Assembly (NCBI RefSeq): GCF_009671245.1 | Contig: NZ_VTFS01000001.1 | Location: 214,502 to 278,501, forward strand | Length of the DNA stretch: 64,000 bases | Reading direction: 5' to 3' | Source of the DNA: Marinicella rhabdoformis | GTDB taxonomy: Bacteria > Pseudomonadota > Gammaproteobacteria > Xanthomonadales > Marinicellaceae | The notes under the pieces: generated by a model | Told to the model about the DNA's origin: nothing | The model's database searches: none | The model's input: the letters and a program-made list of their open reading frames with translations, nothing else | Translations under genes and position numbers: made by a program | In this document: positions 1 through 8,085 of the stretch, one piece after another | Numbering within the stretch: the stretch's first letter is position 1 | Layout: each line of letters begins with the position of its first letter

Positions 1-519
1 AAAGACTTCATCTTGGTCATTCAGGGTTCGGGCCAAGACAAAGAGGTAATCTGACAGGCGGTTTAGGTACTGTGTGGCTTCGGGTTCAATTTCGTATTCT
101 TTAGCCGCTTTCCATGTTTTGCGTTCGGCACGGCGGCAGGTGGTTCTGGCCAAATGGCATTGGCTACCGGCGGGGTTGCCTGCGGGCAGGATGAATTGTT
201 TCAATGGCGAGAGGTTTTCTTGCATTTCATCAATCCACTGTTCTAATTGAACGATATCTTCCTTTTTGATCAAGTTGCCTTTGTATTGCGCGACTTGAGC
301 ACCTAAATCGAACAGTTTGTGTTGAATGATGGACAGTTGTTCGTCTATGGCTGAGTTGTTGCCCATGGTTGAATTTAAACTGCGCACCACACCGATGAAG
401 GCATTGGTTTCATCGATGTCACCAATGGCGTCACACAAGGCGTCACTTTTGGCAATTCTGGTGGCGTTGGCTAATCCTGTTTTTCCGGCGTCGCCAGATC
501 GAGTGTATATTCTTGTCAT
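1..519 (-). CDS. Cob(I)alamin adenosyltransferase, PduO type (3' end missing)
   Basis: The reverse strand reads from ATG at 519 without a stop to the window edge, giving 173 residues that begin MTRIYTRSGDAGKTGLANAT. That N-terminal TRxGDxGxT ATP-binding motif is the signature of PduO/MMAB adenosyltransferases, and the conserved C-terminal segment LPAGNPAGSQCHLARTTCRR (about residues 112-131) carries the family's cobalamin/ATP-site arginines. The enzyme transfers the 5'-deoxyadenosyl group of ATP to cob(I)alamin to make coenzyme B12 in the cytoplasm. Family members are about 185-195 residues, so roughly 15-20 residues lie outside the window. It is divergent from gcvT with about 210 bp between them. 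Family assignment is secure; which AdoCbl enzyme it serves is not shown here. Confidence 0.9.
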   Translation of the reverse strand, partial: MTRIYTRSGDAGKTGLANATRIAKSDALCDAIGDIDETNAFIGVVRSLNSTMGNNSAIDEQLSIIQHKLFDLGAQVAQYKGNLIKKEDIVQLEQWIDEMQENLSPLKQFILPAGNPAGSQCHLARTTCRRAERKTWKAAKEYEIEPEATQYLNRLSDYLFVLARTLNDQDEVF

Positions 520-732
520 TATCCTATGTTTTTCCTTGCTTTGTACTTGAATAAAGTTGGGTTTAAATTTTGTCCTTAATTATAGTTTTTACTTGCTTTA
601 AAACCAACAAGCCATTGACTCTTGAGCCGCTGTTAGAATTATTTAATAGTTTCATTAAACTTTGGTTGCAGTGACTTAAGGCTGTAATGTATAGTTCGCT
701 CAATTTTTTTGCAATCATCAGGGCGGACAAAG

Positions 733-1800
733 ATGAAAAAAACCATATTGAATGATGCACACCGCAAAGCCGGTGCCAAGATGGTCGACTTTGGTGGATG
801 GGACATGCCCATCAATTACGGTTCACAAATCGAAGAACACCATGCAGTTCGTCAAGATGCAGGCATGTTTGATGTCTCTCACATGACGGTTGTCGATGTG
901 ACTGGCGCACAAGCCACAGATTTCTTGTATAAATTGTTGGCCAATGATGTCACCAAGATGAACATCAACCAAGCCATGTACAGCACCATGTTGAATGAAC
1001 AAGGTGGTGTGATTGATGACTTAATAGTTTACAAGCTGGCTGATGACAACTACCGCGTCGTAGTGAATGCCGGCACCCGTGACAAAGACATCGCGTGGTT
1101 TGAGAAGCAAATCACTGCTTTTGATGCCCAAATGGTTGAGCAACAACAAGCGGCAATGATCGCCGTTCAAGGCCCAAATGCCATCACCAAATTGCAACCT
1201 TTGATCGATGTCGATTTAACTGACACCAAACGTTTTTACGCTAACTATAACAATGAAACCTTTGTCGGTCGCACCGGATATACCGGTGAAGACGGTGTTG
1301 AGATCATCATTGCCCCTGAGAAAGCAGAAGCCTTGTGGGATCAGCTGATTGCTGCGGGTGTCAAACCTTGTGGCTTGGGCGCACGTGATACCTTGCGTTT
1401 AGAAGCAGGTATGCACTTATACGGTCAGGACATGGATGAGCACATCACACCATTAGAATGCGGCTTGGCTTGGACCATTCGCAAAGATGATGACAGTTTT
1501 ATTGGAGCCAGCGCCTTGGCTGAGTTAAAATCGAAGGGTGTGGATAAAAAATTAGTCGGTCTGGTCTTACAAGACCGTGGCATTTTACGCCATGACCAAA
1601 CATTAAGTGACGAAGCAGGTAACGCCGGCATCATCACCAGCGGTGGTTTTTCACCATCCACAGAAAAAGCCATAGCCATGGCTGTAGTTGATAAAAGCAT
1701 GACAGGTACTGTGAATGTTCAAATTCGCAAGAAGTCTTTGCCTTGTCAAATTGTCAAATTACCTTTTGTCAGAAATGGTAAATCATTAATAGAAGCCTAA
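733..1800 (+). CDS. gcvT: Aminomethyltransferase, glycine cleavage T-protein
   Basis: This 355-residue protein takes the methylene group from the aminomethyl-lipoyl H-protein onto tetrahydrofolate and releases ammonia. It opens with AGAKMVDFGGWDMPINYGSQ, the canonical GcvT N-terminus, followed by DAGMFDVSHM and later GRTGYTGEDGVE and GLGARDTLRLEAGM, all family motifs of the folate-binding fold. The reading frame extends upstream to a TTG at 709, but ATG 733 matches the family N-terminus, so it was chosen. It is first in a gcvT-gcvH-gcvPA operon with gaps of 24 and 20 bp. I looked for a glycine riboswitch in the 213 bp upstream and found none. Confidence 0.96.
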   Translation: MKKTILNDAHRKAGAKMVDFGGWDMPINYGSQIEEHHAVRQDAGMFDVSHMTVVDVTGAQATDFLYKLLANDVTKMNINQAMYSTMLNEQGGVIDDLIVYKLADDNYRVVVNAGTRDKDIAWFEKQITAFDAQMVEQQQAAMIAVQGPNAITKLQPLIDVDLTDTKRFYANYNNETFVGRTGYTGEDGVEIIIAPEKAEALWDQLIAAGVKPCGLGARDTLRLEAGMHLYGQDMDEHITPLECGLAWTIRKDDDSFIGASALAELKSKGVDKKLVGLVLQDRGILRHDQTLSDEAGNAGIITSGGFSPSTEKAIAMAVVDKSMTGTVNVQIRKKSLPCQIVKLPFVRNGKSLIEA

Positions 1801-1824
1801 TAGAGGCTTAACAGAGGATCAATC

Positions 1825-2217
1825 ATGAGTTACGTACCAGATAATTTGTTATACACAGCCAGCCACGAGTGGTTAGAAAAATTAGACAATGGCAATTACA
1901 AAATCGGCATCACCGAATTTGCTCAAAGCCAATTGGGCGACATCGTTTTTGTAGAATTGCCTGAAGTCGACGAAAGCTATGCACAAGAAGACGAGTGTGG
2001 TGTTGTTGAATCTGTGAAAACAGCGTCTGACATCTACTGCCCTGTTGCAGGCACAGTAACCGCTGCCAATGATTCATTAGAAGACACACCTGAGTTAATC
2101 AACGATTCTCCGTATGATGACGGTTGGATTTTTGAAGTGGAAGTAGCTGATGATGCCGATTTAGGCCACTTGATGTCAGCAGAAGATTACCGCAACTCTA
2201 TCGCAGACGAAGATTAA
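1825..2217 (+). CDS. gcvH: Glycine cleavage system H-protein
   Basis: GcvH is the lipoyl carrier that shuttles the aminomethyl group from glycine decarboxylase to GcvT. At 130 residues it has the normal length. The motif GVVESVKTASDIYCPVAG contains the lysine (in ESVKTASD) that receives lipoate, and the N-terminal YTASHEWLE is also typical. AGAGGA precedes the ATG at good spacing. It lies 24 bp after gcvT and 20 bp before gcvPA, so the three are almost certainly one transcript. Cytoplasmic; lipoylation by LipA/LipB is assumed and those genes are not in the window. Confidence 0.97.
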   Translation: MSYVPDNLLYTASHEWLEKLDNGNYKIGITEFAQSQLGDIVFVELPEVDESYAQEDECGVVESVKTASDIYCPVAGTVTAANDSLEDTPELINDSPYDDGWIFEVEVADDADLGHLMSAEDYRNSIADED

Positions 2218-2237
2218 AGCCAAAGGTTTAATAGAAC

Positions 2238-3587
2238 ATGCCATTCATTCCACATACTGAAGACGAAATCAAAGACATGCTCGACACCATTGGTGCCGAC
2301 AGCATCAATCAACTGTTTGACGAGATTCCTGAAGAATTGAGGTCATCAAAATTGGATCAAATTCCAAACCGCATGAGCGAAATGGAAGTGACCAAGTTCG
2401 TTACGGCTTTGGCCAAACAAGACGGCACGCCGACCTGTTTTGCTGGTGCCGGTTCTTACGAGCATCACATCCCCGCGGCTGTTTGGCAATTGACCACACG
2501 TGGTGAGTTCTACACCGCTTATACGCCTTATCAGCCCGAAGTTTCGCAAGGCACTTTGCAAGTAATCTACGAATACCAAAGCATGATGGCGCATTTGACT
2601 GCGATGGAAGTCTCGAACGCTTCTTTGTATGACGGTGCATCGTCTTTGGCAGAAGCTGTTTTGATGGCCGTACGCGCCAACAGAAAGAGCAAGTCAAAAG
2701 TGATATTGGTACCTAAAACGGTTAACCCTGTTTACCGCCAGGTAGCACACAATATTGTACATAACCAAGACATTAAATTGGTCGAAGTGAACTTTGATCC
2801 AAAGACAGGTTTAATTGACCAAGCTGATTTGGCACAATACGAAGGCCAAGACATCACGGCTGTTGTGGTTCCACAACCGAACTATTTTGGTTTGTATGAA
2901 GACGTACATGGTTTGACCAATTGGGCACATAAACAAAAAGCCATGGTCATAGCAGTCGTTAACCCGACTTCACTGGCCTTGTTGTCAGCCCCTGGAAACT
3001 GGGGCGAAAATGGCGCTGACATTTGTTGTGGCGAAGGACAACCGATGGGTGTTCCAATGTCTTCAGGCGGTCCTTACTATGGTTTCCTAACCTGTAAAGA
3101 AGCCTTGGTTCGTCAAATGCCTGGCCGTATTGTTGGTATCACAGAAGACTTAGAAGGCAAACGTGGCTTCGCCCTCACCTTCCAAGCCCGTGAACAACAC
3201 ATCAGACGCGCTAAAGCGACTTCAAACATCTGTACCAACCAAGGCTTGATGGTCACCGCTTCAACGATCTACATGTCGTTGTTAGGTTCTGAAGGTTTGC
3301 GTAATGTTGCCAGCAACTGCATCAAGAACACCGACACATTGAAACAAAAGCTGAAAACTGCTGGTATTGAATTGGCCTTTGATGGCGCGGGTTTCCATGA
3401 GTTTGTCATCAAGGTTAATGACGCTGAAAAAACCATTGAACAAATGGCCGCCAAAAACTATGTTGCTGGCGTGAATATTTCAGAGTCTTTCCCAGAACTG
3501 GGCCAAGTGATCCTGCTGTGCGTCACCGAAACCAAAACCGACGCAGATTTGGATGAGTTTGTAGCAGCCCTAAAAACCTGCATCTGA
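2238..3587 (+). CDS. gcvPA: Glycine dehydrogenase (decarboxylating) subunit 1
   Basis: At 449 residues this is the N-terminal half of P-protein in organisms that split the enzyme into two chains. The start MPFIPHTEDEIKDMLDTIGA and the segments AGAGSYEHHIPAAVW, YTPYQPEVSQGTLQ and GEGQPMGVPMSSGGPYYGF are characteristic of GcvPA, and there is no fused C-terminal half. In the known two-subunit enzyme the PLP lysine sits on the partner chain GcvPB, so this chain alone should be inactive. gcvPB often follows directly, but here a terminator comes 20 bp after the stop and the next gene is on the other strand, so the partner must be elsewhere in the genome. Confidence 0.95.
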   Translation: MPFIPHTEDEIKDMLDTIGADSINQLFDEIPEELRSSKLDQIPNRMSEMEVTKFVTALAKQDGTPTCFAGAGSYEHHIPAAVWQLTTRGEFYTAYTPYQPEVSQGTLQVIYEYQSMMAHLTAMEVSNASLYDGASSLAEAVLMAVRANRKSKSKVILVPKTVNPVYRQVAHNIVHNQDIKLVEVNFDPKTGLIDQADLAQYEGQDITAVVVPQPNYFGLYEDVHGLTNWAHKQKAMVIAVVNPTSLALLSAPGNWGENGADICCGEGQPMGVPMSSGGPYYGFLTCKEALVRQMPGRIVGITEDLEGKRGFALTFQAREQHIRRAKATSNICTNQGLMVTASTIYMSLLGSEGLRNVASNCIKNTDTLKQKLKTAGIELAFDGAGFHEFVIKVNDAEKTIEQMAAKNYVAGVNISESFPELGQVILLCVTETKTDADLDEFVAALKTCI

Positions 3588-3606
3588 GTCACTGAAGTTT
3601 CAAATC

Positions 3607-3647
3607 AAAAAGCCCAAGCTGTTATAGTAAAACTGCTTGGGCTTTTT
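3607..3647 (+). terminator. Rho-independent terminator of the gcv operon
   Basis: AAAAAGCCCAAGC (3607-3619) pairs perfectly with GCTTGGGCTTTTT (3635-3647) across a 15-nt loop. The flanking A and T runs let it work in both directions, so it may also end the convergent minus-strand gene whose stop is at 3650. Confidence 0.85.
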
Positions 3648-3649
3648 CA

Positions 3650-4312
3650 TCATTCTGTTAATTTTTTACCGTGCCATGGACAATAAACCCATGTTCCATT
3701 GACTTTTTTACCATCTACAGGACACATTTTCTTTTTTACCAACGAACTTAATGGCAAGTTCCATTCGTATGTGTCACCAGAAAAAACCAATGAAAAACTA
3801 CCTTTCTCAGTCGCTTGTGCTAACGATTGACCTTTGTTGCTTTTATTTTCAAAGGCAAAAAAGTGAAAGTTTGAACCCATTTCTCCTAACATCGCTTCAA
3901 ACACAGGTTTCATTGATTGAAACAATATTTTCAAGTCTGGATCAAGTTCTGTATCAGCCAAAGGATAGTAAACAGTACCTTCTGAATCCTTCAAAGAAAC
4001 ACCGGTGCGAATTTTATCAGCTGGTTCATAGCTAACTGAACCAAAAGGGCTGATGACACCGTCAACGACAGCAACAACCATATACTTCTCAACCAAATCA
4101 GTCACGTCTTTGATGATTTCATCAGTCATAGTAGGATCACTCTCCCCAACTACTTCCCAGTATTCAGTGGGTAACCACCAAACCATTTTCATCGAATCAT
4201 ATGACTCGCTCATCTTTTGAGTTTCAGCCATAAAATCATTCAAATCAACAGATTTGAGATCGGCTTGAACGGTTGAACTCAATACAAAACACATGATAAC
4301 TTTCCAATGCAT
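3650..4312 (-). CDS. Secreted protein of unknown function with a zinc-knuckle-like C-terminus
   Basis: I do not recognise the family of this 220-residue protein. It starts MHWKVIMCFVLSSTVQADL, a short signal peptide probably cleaved after VQA, so it is likely periplasmic. The body is acidic and mixed alpha/beta, with no membrane segment. The last 25 residues hold two similar turns, CPVDGKKV and YCPWHGKK, spaced like the knuckles of a zinc ribbon but with Asp and His in place of the second cysteine of each pair. A TTG at 4318 would add two residues; ATG 4312 with AGGG about 7 nt upstream was preferred. It is convergent with the gcv operon and has its own promoter region. Confidence 0.7.
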   Translation of the reverse strand: MHWKVIMCFVLSSTVQADLKSVDLNDFMAETQKMSESYDSMKMVWWLPTEYWEVVGESDPTMTDEIIKDVTDLVEKYMVVAVVDGVISPFGSVSYEPADKIRTGVSLKDSEGTVYYPLADTELDPDLKILFQSMKPVFEAMLGEMGSNFHFFAFENKSNKGQSLAQATEKGSFSLVFSGDTYEWNLPLSSLVKKKMCPVDGKKVNGTWVYCPWHGKKLTE

Positions 4313-4414
4313 ACTCAATCCCTAAAAAATAATGTTTCAGTATATCCTAAATTGCATTTTTTAATTCGTCGATTTGGATTTTTAATTGCCCTACCTTAAT
4401 GCTAAAATATTAAG

Positions 4415-4930
4415 ATGATTAAAAACCTGCTCGACAAACTGTTCTTTGCATTCGGTGTGATTGTATTTTTACAACTGCCCCACTTTATTGACCAATACAC
4501 CCAGCGCATGGGTGGCTTTGCCGCTTCTCAAGCACAACAAATTTCAGAATACCAAGCGATAGCTGACCAACATTTTGAAGGTAACTTAAATGCTTACATA
4601 TCTCGCCTAAAAGAAAATACAGACCCAGTGATTGCAGCCTCTGCCAAGATGGTCACTGAAAACATTGAAGGTAACAAAAATATCAATAAAGACTTACAAG
4701 TCTATGAAAATGAACCACTTTGGTATCAACTCCCCTATTTCTTATCCCATGTGCGAGTTGATTTAGCACGAGGCACATTCAATAACTTCTCACCAGGCGT
4801 ACCAATAAATCTGTGGGCTTGGGGCTATGGCATTCTGGGCGGTGTACTGTTCAGTTTACTGTTTCATGGCATGGCTAAAACACCAAAGCTGGTTAAGAAG
4901 AAGTTGGTTAAGAAGAAAGCGATTAATTAG
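4415..4930 (+). CDS. DUF2937 family membrane protein
   Basis: This 171-residue protein begins with a hydrophobic segment (about residues 8-22), then LPHFIDQYTQRMGGFAASQA, which matches the QLPgFvdQYaQRLGGHL signature I associate with DUF2937. A central helical, probably periplasmic region follows, then a second membrane segment (about 132-152, NLWAWGYGILGGVLFSLLF) and a strongly basic tail with the direct repeat KLVKKKLVKKK. The layout is an N- and C-terminally anchored inner-membrane protein with both ends inside. No function is known for the family. It is a single gene between two divergently oriented units; TAAAAT at 4403-4408 is a plausible -10. Confidence 0.75.
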   Translation: MIKNLLDKLFFAFGVIVFLQLPHFIDQYTQRMGGFAASQAQQISEYQAIADQHFEGNLNAYISRLKENTDPVIAASAKMVTENIEGNKNINKDLQVYENEPLWYQLPYFLSHVRVDLARGTFNNFSPGVPINLWAWGYGILGGVLFSLLFHGMAKTPKLVKKKLVKKKAIN

Positions 4931-4989
4931 GTTAATACATACTTGTAGGTATTTTTAATTAATCAAACATATGCATTCCCACCAACATT

Positions 4990-5110
4990 AGGGCCCTTAA
5001 GGCAGCAGGAACTTGAGGAACGAGGTAAAAATTAATTAGGTTTATTAATCATAGAAGCGTAGGGCGGGCTCCGCCCACCACATATTTTTTTGTGAGCAGA
5101 GCCCGCCCTA
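4990..5110. repeat. Intergenic palindromic element, REP-like
   Basis: TAGGGCGGGCT (5060-5070) is repeated as the exact reverse complement AGCCCGCCCTA (5100-5110), with a further local GGGCTCCGCCC turn, giving a GC-rich hairpin in AT-rich surroundings. About 55 bp to the left, AGGGCCCTTAAGGCAGC (4990-5006) recurs with one change at 16285-16301 in another intergenic palindrome. This looks like a dispersed repeat family. No coding capacity. Confidence 0.5.
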
Positions 5111-5115
5111 ACTTT

Positions 5116-5147
5116 CTTCCCACCAAAGCACCTATTTTGGTGGGAAG
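5116..5147 (-). terminator. Perfect hairpin at the 3' end of tpx
   Basis: CTTCCCACCAAA (5116-5127) and TTTGGTGGGAAG (5136-5147) form a perfect 12-bp stem with an 8-nt loop, 16 bp beyond the tpx stop. There is no U-tract on the minus strand, so it may protect the 3' end or act as a weak terminator. Confidence 0.5.
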
Positions 5148-5162
5148 AATCTTTAATCTGCT

Positions 5163-5663
5163 TTAGCCTAAGGCAGCCATGGCCGCATCGTAATCCGGCT
5201 CATTAACAACATCAGAAACCAACTCGGCATGAATCACTTTGCCGTCTTCGTCAATAACCAAGGTGGCACGGGCATACAAACCCGCCAAAGGGCCGTCGGT
5301 CATTTTGACGCCATAATTTTCAGCCAAAGCGTTGTATCTAAAATCTGACGCCGTAACCGCATTATCAACACCTTCAGCACCACAAAAACGATTCAACGCG
5401 AAAGGCAGATCCATTGAACCAAACAACAAAACCACATCGTCTCTGCCAGACAGTTTTTGACTGAATGATTTTAACTGTAATGCACAAACGGCTGTATCCA
5501 CACTGGGAAAAACATTGAAGACCACTTTCTTGCCTTTGTAATCAGAAAGGGATACTTCGCTGAGGTCTGTATTGACCATTTTAAAATCAGGTGCGGTATC
5601 ACCTACTTGCGGGAAGCTGCCTTGTGTATTTACTGGATTGCCTTTGAAGTTAATGTTTGCCAT
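5163..5663 (-). CDS. tpx: Thiol peroxidase (Tpx-type peroxiredoxin)
   Basis: Tpx reduces hydrogen peroxide and alkyl hydroperoxides with thioredoxin as electron donor. The 166 residues align along their whole length with enterobacterial Tpx. FPSVDTAVC holds the peroxidatic cysteine (C60) and NRFCGAEG the resolving cysteine (C94), the atypical 2-Cys arrangement. The MANINFKGNPV start and the tail VNEPDYDAAMAAL are typical. AAGGAA lies 8 nt before the ATG. In the family the protein is cytoplasmic or periplasmic; no signal peptide is seen here. It is a lone gene on the minus strand. Confidence 0.95.
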   Translation of the reverse strand: MANINFKGNPVNTQGSFPQVGDTAPDFKMVNTDLSEVSLSDYKGKKVVFNVFPSVDTAVCALQLKSFSQKLSGRDDVVLLFGSMDLPFALNRFCGAEGVDNAVTASDFRYNALAENYGVKMTDGPLAGLYARATLVIDEDGKVIHAELVSDVVNEPDYDAAMAALG

Positions 5664-5849
5664 GCTGTTGTTCCTTATTCAAAAACAATCAGTTTAACCT
5701 TGCTTATCTTTGGCTTCAAGACTTTGATGAATTGACTCAAAGTAATGTAAGCCACCCTCACCTCAGTGCCGCTACTGTGTTAAAATCTGCTCCTTATTTA
5801 GATACCGTTGATAACACACCGCAAGCGGTTTAATTGACAAAGGACAGTT

Positions 5850-6305
5850 ATGAAATTATTGGTCAGAAACATTGCACGAACAGTTAAAGAAGAAGAGTTA
5901 AAGGCAGCATTTGAGAAATTCGGTACAGTCCAATCGTGTAGCATTGTAATCGACAAAGAAACTGGCATTTCCAAAGGCTTTGGTTTTGTCGAAATCCCTA
6001 ATCCAGGCCACTGTAAAGCGGCAATGAAATCACTCAATGGTAAGGAGTTAGCTGGCTCTTTGTTGCGTGTTAAAAAAGCCGAATCTGCTGAAGACAGAGA
6101 AGCCAAAGAAAACAAAGCCATTGAGAAAAAAGAAGCCAAAGCCAAAGCCAAAGAAGAAGCTAAAAAAGCTGAAGAACAGCGTAAAGAAGAGCGACAAGAA
6201 GAGCGGTTGGAAGCTGAAGAATCTGCAGCAATAAAATCATTCACTTCAAAAACCAAATCTTATGGTAAAAACAAAGGTGTTAATGACCATATTTGGAAAA
6301 AATAA
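5850..6305 (+). CDS. RRM-domain RNA-binding protein with charged tail
   Basis: Residues 1-75 are one RNA recognition motif: RNP2 is LLVRNI (3-8) and RNP1 is KGFGFVEI (about 42-49), with the aromatic residues that stack on RNA in place. Bacterial proteins of this kind are usually 80-100 residues; here a further 75 residues of almost uninterrupted Lys/Glu/Ala sequence (about 76-130) form a long predicted charged helix and end in a short basic region. AAAGGA precedes the ATG. srkA starts 9 bp downstream, so the two may be cotranscribed. Likely a cytoplasmic RNA-binding or cold-adaptation protein; its targets are unknown. Confidence 0.88.
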   Translation: MKLLVRNIARTVKEEELKAAFEKFGTVQSCSIVIDKETGISKGFGFVEIPNPGHCKAAMKSLNGKELAGSLLRVKKAESAEDREAKENKAIEKKEAKAKAKEEAKKAEEQRKEERQEERLEAEESAAIKSFTSKTKSYGKNKGVNDHIWKK

Positions 6306-6314
6306 TACCCACCT

Positions 6315-7301
6315 ATGTCACCAAGTATGACTGCGACACACCCATTTGAATCTCTAAGCCCTGACTGTGTTATGTCAGCCATTGAACAATTGGGCTATGC
6401 TTGCAGTGGACACGTCATGGCGCTGGGCAGCTATGAAAACCGCGTATATCAAGTCGGGTTAATGGACCAAGACACACCGATCATCATTAAATTCTACCGC
6501 CCTGGTCGTTGGACTGAAGCGCAAATCCAAGAAGAGCATGACTTCAGTTTTGAAGCTGCTGATCATGACATCCCAGTGGTCACACCGATTAAAAATGATA
6601 CGGGCCAAAGTGTATTCAAACACCAAGGCTTTATGCTCGCTGTTTTTCCAAGAAAAGGCGGACACTCACCTGAGCTGGATTACCAGGACAACTTGTCGAT
6701 TATGGGCAGGACTTTGGCTCGTTTGCATAACATCGGTGCCAGTAACACGTTTATACACAGACCACAGTTGAATGTTCAGACTTTTGGTCACGATATTGTG
6801 AATTATGTGGCTGAACACCACATCCCATTTGAGCACAAAAGCAGCTATCTGGGTGTTACCGAGCAGATATTAGCTGTTGCTGAGCAACAATTGAACAACG
6901 CTCAAAACATCCGTGTACATGGCGATTTACATGTCGGCAATATTTTACTGCGAGATGATTTGGCACATTTGGTGGACTTCGATGATTCACGCATGGCACC
7001 CGCGATTCAAGACATTTGGATGCTGTTATCTGGAAATGCTGAAGAACAAGAAGTGCAATTACAAAAAATCATTGCCGCTTACAACGAATTCAGAGACTTT
7101 CCACACCATGAATTGCACATGATTGAATCATTGCGCAGCCTGCGATTGATTCACCACACAGGGTGGATTGCCCGACGATGGGACGATCCTGCTTTCCCTG
7201 TCGCCTTCCCCTGGTTTGAAGACTTCAATTATTGGACCCACCATATCCAAGACTTACAAACACAATTGGAAGCGATCAATCAATCTGCCACCAGTTATTA
7301 A
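6315..7301 (+). CDS. srkA: Stress response kinase A (YihE-type Ser/Thr kinase)
   Basis: This 328-residue protein matches SrkA of enterobacteria in length and motifs: LGSYENRVYQV near the N-terminus, the ATP-site lysine in IIIKFYRPGRWTEAQI (about 56-71), the catalytic loop HGDLHVGN (202-209), the metal-binding DFDD (221-224) and ARRWDDPAFP near the end. SrkA phosphorylates serine/threonine and counters stress-induced programmed death in E. coli; that role here is inferred from family. The start could be ATG 6315 or 6327, as neither has a clear ribosome binding site; 6315 was kept. It follows the RRM gene by 9 bp. Confidence 0.92.
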   Translation: MSPSMTATHPFESLSPDCVMSAIEQLGYACSGHVMALGSYENRVYQVGLMDQDTPIIIKFYRPGRWTEAQIQEEHDFSFEAADHDIPVVTPIKNDTGQSVFKHQGFMLAVFPRKGGHSPELDYQDNLSIMGRTLARLHNIGASNTFIHRPQLNVQTFGHDIVNYVAEHHIPFEHKSSYLGVTEQILAVAEQQLNNAQNIRVHGDLHVGNILLRDDLAHLVDFDDSRMAPAIQDIWMLLSGNAEEQEVQLQKIIAAYNEFRDFPHHELHMIESLRSLRLIHHTGWIARRWDDPAFPVAFPWFEDFNYWTHHIQDLQTQLEAINQSATSY

Positions 7302-7308
7302 CAAGCCC

Positions 7309-7446
7309 CGTCATTCCAGTCGAGCGAATGGTCAGGTAATGAAATTGGTACGGTTAGAACTTGTTCTAGAAGCGCCGCTTTAATGCCGTAAACCGTGAGG
7401 GCAGGAATCTCAAACAACTGATTACATCCTTCGCGGTAATGACGGG
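7309..7446. repeat. MITE-like intergenic element with 9-bp terminal inverted repeats
   Basis: CCCGTCATT (7309-7317) and AATGACGGG (7438-7446) are perfect terminal inverted repeats bounding 138 bp. Inside is a second palindrome, TAGAACttGTTCTA. The terminal sequence resembles the widespread proteobacterial 'GTCATTCC' small repeats. No open frame. It sits between srkA and the ppiB terminator. Confidence 0.5.
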
Positions 7447-7456
7447 AGGTAAAGCA

Positions 7457-7488
7457 CAAAAAAAGCCGATGATTCAAACCATCGGCTT
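7457..7488 (-). terminator. Rho-independent terminator of ppiB
   Basis: AAGCCGATG (7463-7471) pairs with CATCGGCTT (7480-7488). Read on the minus strand the hairpin is followed by a run of T residues (the A-run at 7457-7464). It lies 24 bp past the ppiB stop. Confidence 0.85.
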
Positions 7489-7512
7489 CTTAAACAAACT
7501 GATTAACTTGTT

Positions 7513-8010
7513 TTACAAGTAATCATTCCATTCTTTAACTTTATCAGCTTGTGCTTCTAACAAAGCATCAACGTCACCTTCTAATTCGATGGTTTGGATT
7601 GAATCACCGCCAGCAATTGAGTTAACCACTGCTTGATCTGCTTCAGACACCACTTCACCGAAAACTGAATGTTTGCCGTCTAACCATGGTGTCGCAACGT
7701 GTGTGACGAAAAATTGTGAGCCATTGGTGCCAGGGCCTGCATTGGCCATTGATAAAATACCTGGCTTGTCATGCTTTAAAGAGGCATCAAATTCATCTTC
7801 AAAACGGTAACCTGGCCCACCAGTACCCGTACCAATTGGACAACCACCTTGTACCATGAAATCTGGAATCACGCGGTGGAAAGACAAATCATTATAGAAA
7901 CCGTTTTTAACTAGATTGACGAAGTTCGCTACAGTTACTGGCGTTTTTTCGTCAGTTAAATTGATATTTATGTCACCTTTACTCGTTTTGATGGTCGCTT
8001 TGATCGCCAT
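7513..8010 (-). CDS. ppiB: Cytoplasmic cyclophilin-type peptidyl-prolyl isomerase
   Basis: This 165-residue enzyme catalyses cis-trans isomerisation of X-Pro bonds during protein folding. The active-site motifs are intact: [13 protein letters not shown], the substrate-binding [14 protein letters not shown], and [12 protein letters not shown]. It has no signal peptide, so it is the cytoplasmic PpiB rather than the periplasmic PpiA. The frame opens at a TTG (8022), but ATG 8010 gives the usual [14 protein letters not shown] start and was chosen. It is a single gene with its own terminator, divergent from the M20 hydrolase gene. Confidence 0.94.
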   Translation of the reverse strand: MAIKATIKTSKGDININLTDEKTPVTVANFVNLVKNGFYNDLSFHRVIPDFMVQGGCPIGTGTGGPGYRFEDEFDASLKHDKPGILSMANAGPGTNGSQFFVTHVATPWLDGKHSVFGEVVSEADQAVVNSIAGGDSIQTIELEGDVDALLEAQADKVKEWNDYL

Positions 8011-8085
8011 AATATTTTCCAAATTAAAAAAACATATGTGGGGTAATTCATTTAATTTTCAAGTTGTTGAGTAAAAAAACCTTGA

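Noticed and set aside
520..732. Glycine riboswitch upstream of gcvT
   Set aside because: I looked for the paired aptamer cores and found none; the gap is AT-rich with only weak promoter-like hexamers (TTGACT at 615-620 without a well-spaced -10).
563..760. 65-residue minus-strand frame over the gcvT start
   Set aside because: It covers the promoter region of gcvT, has no ribosome binding site, and its translation has no recognisable features.
2346..2697. Minus-strand frames inside gcvPA
   Set aside because: Antisense shadows of a well-supported gene with strongly conserved protein sequence.
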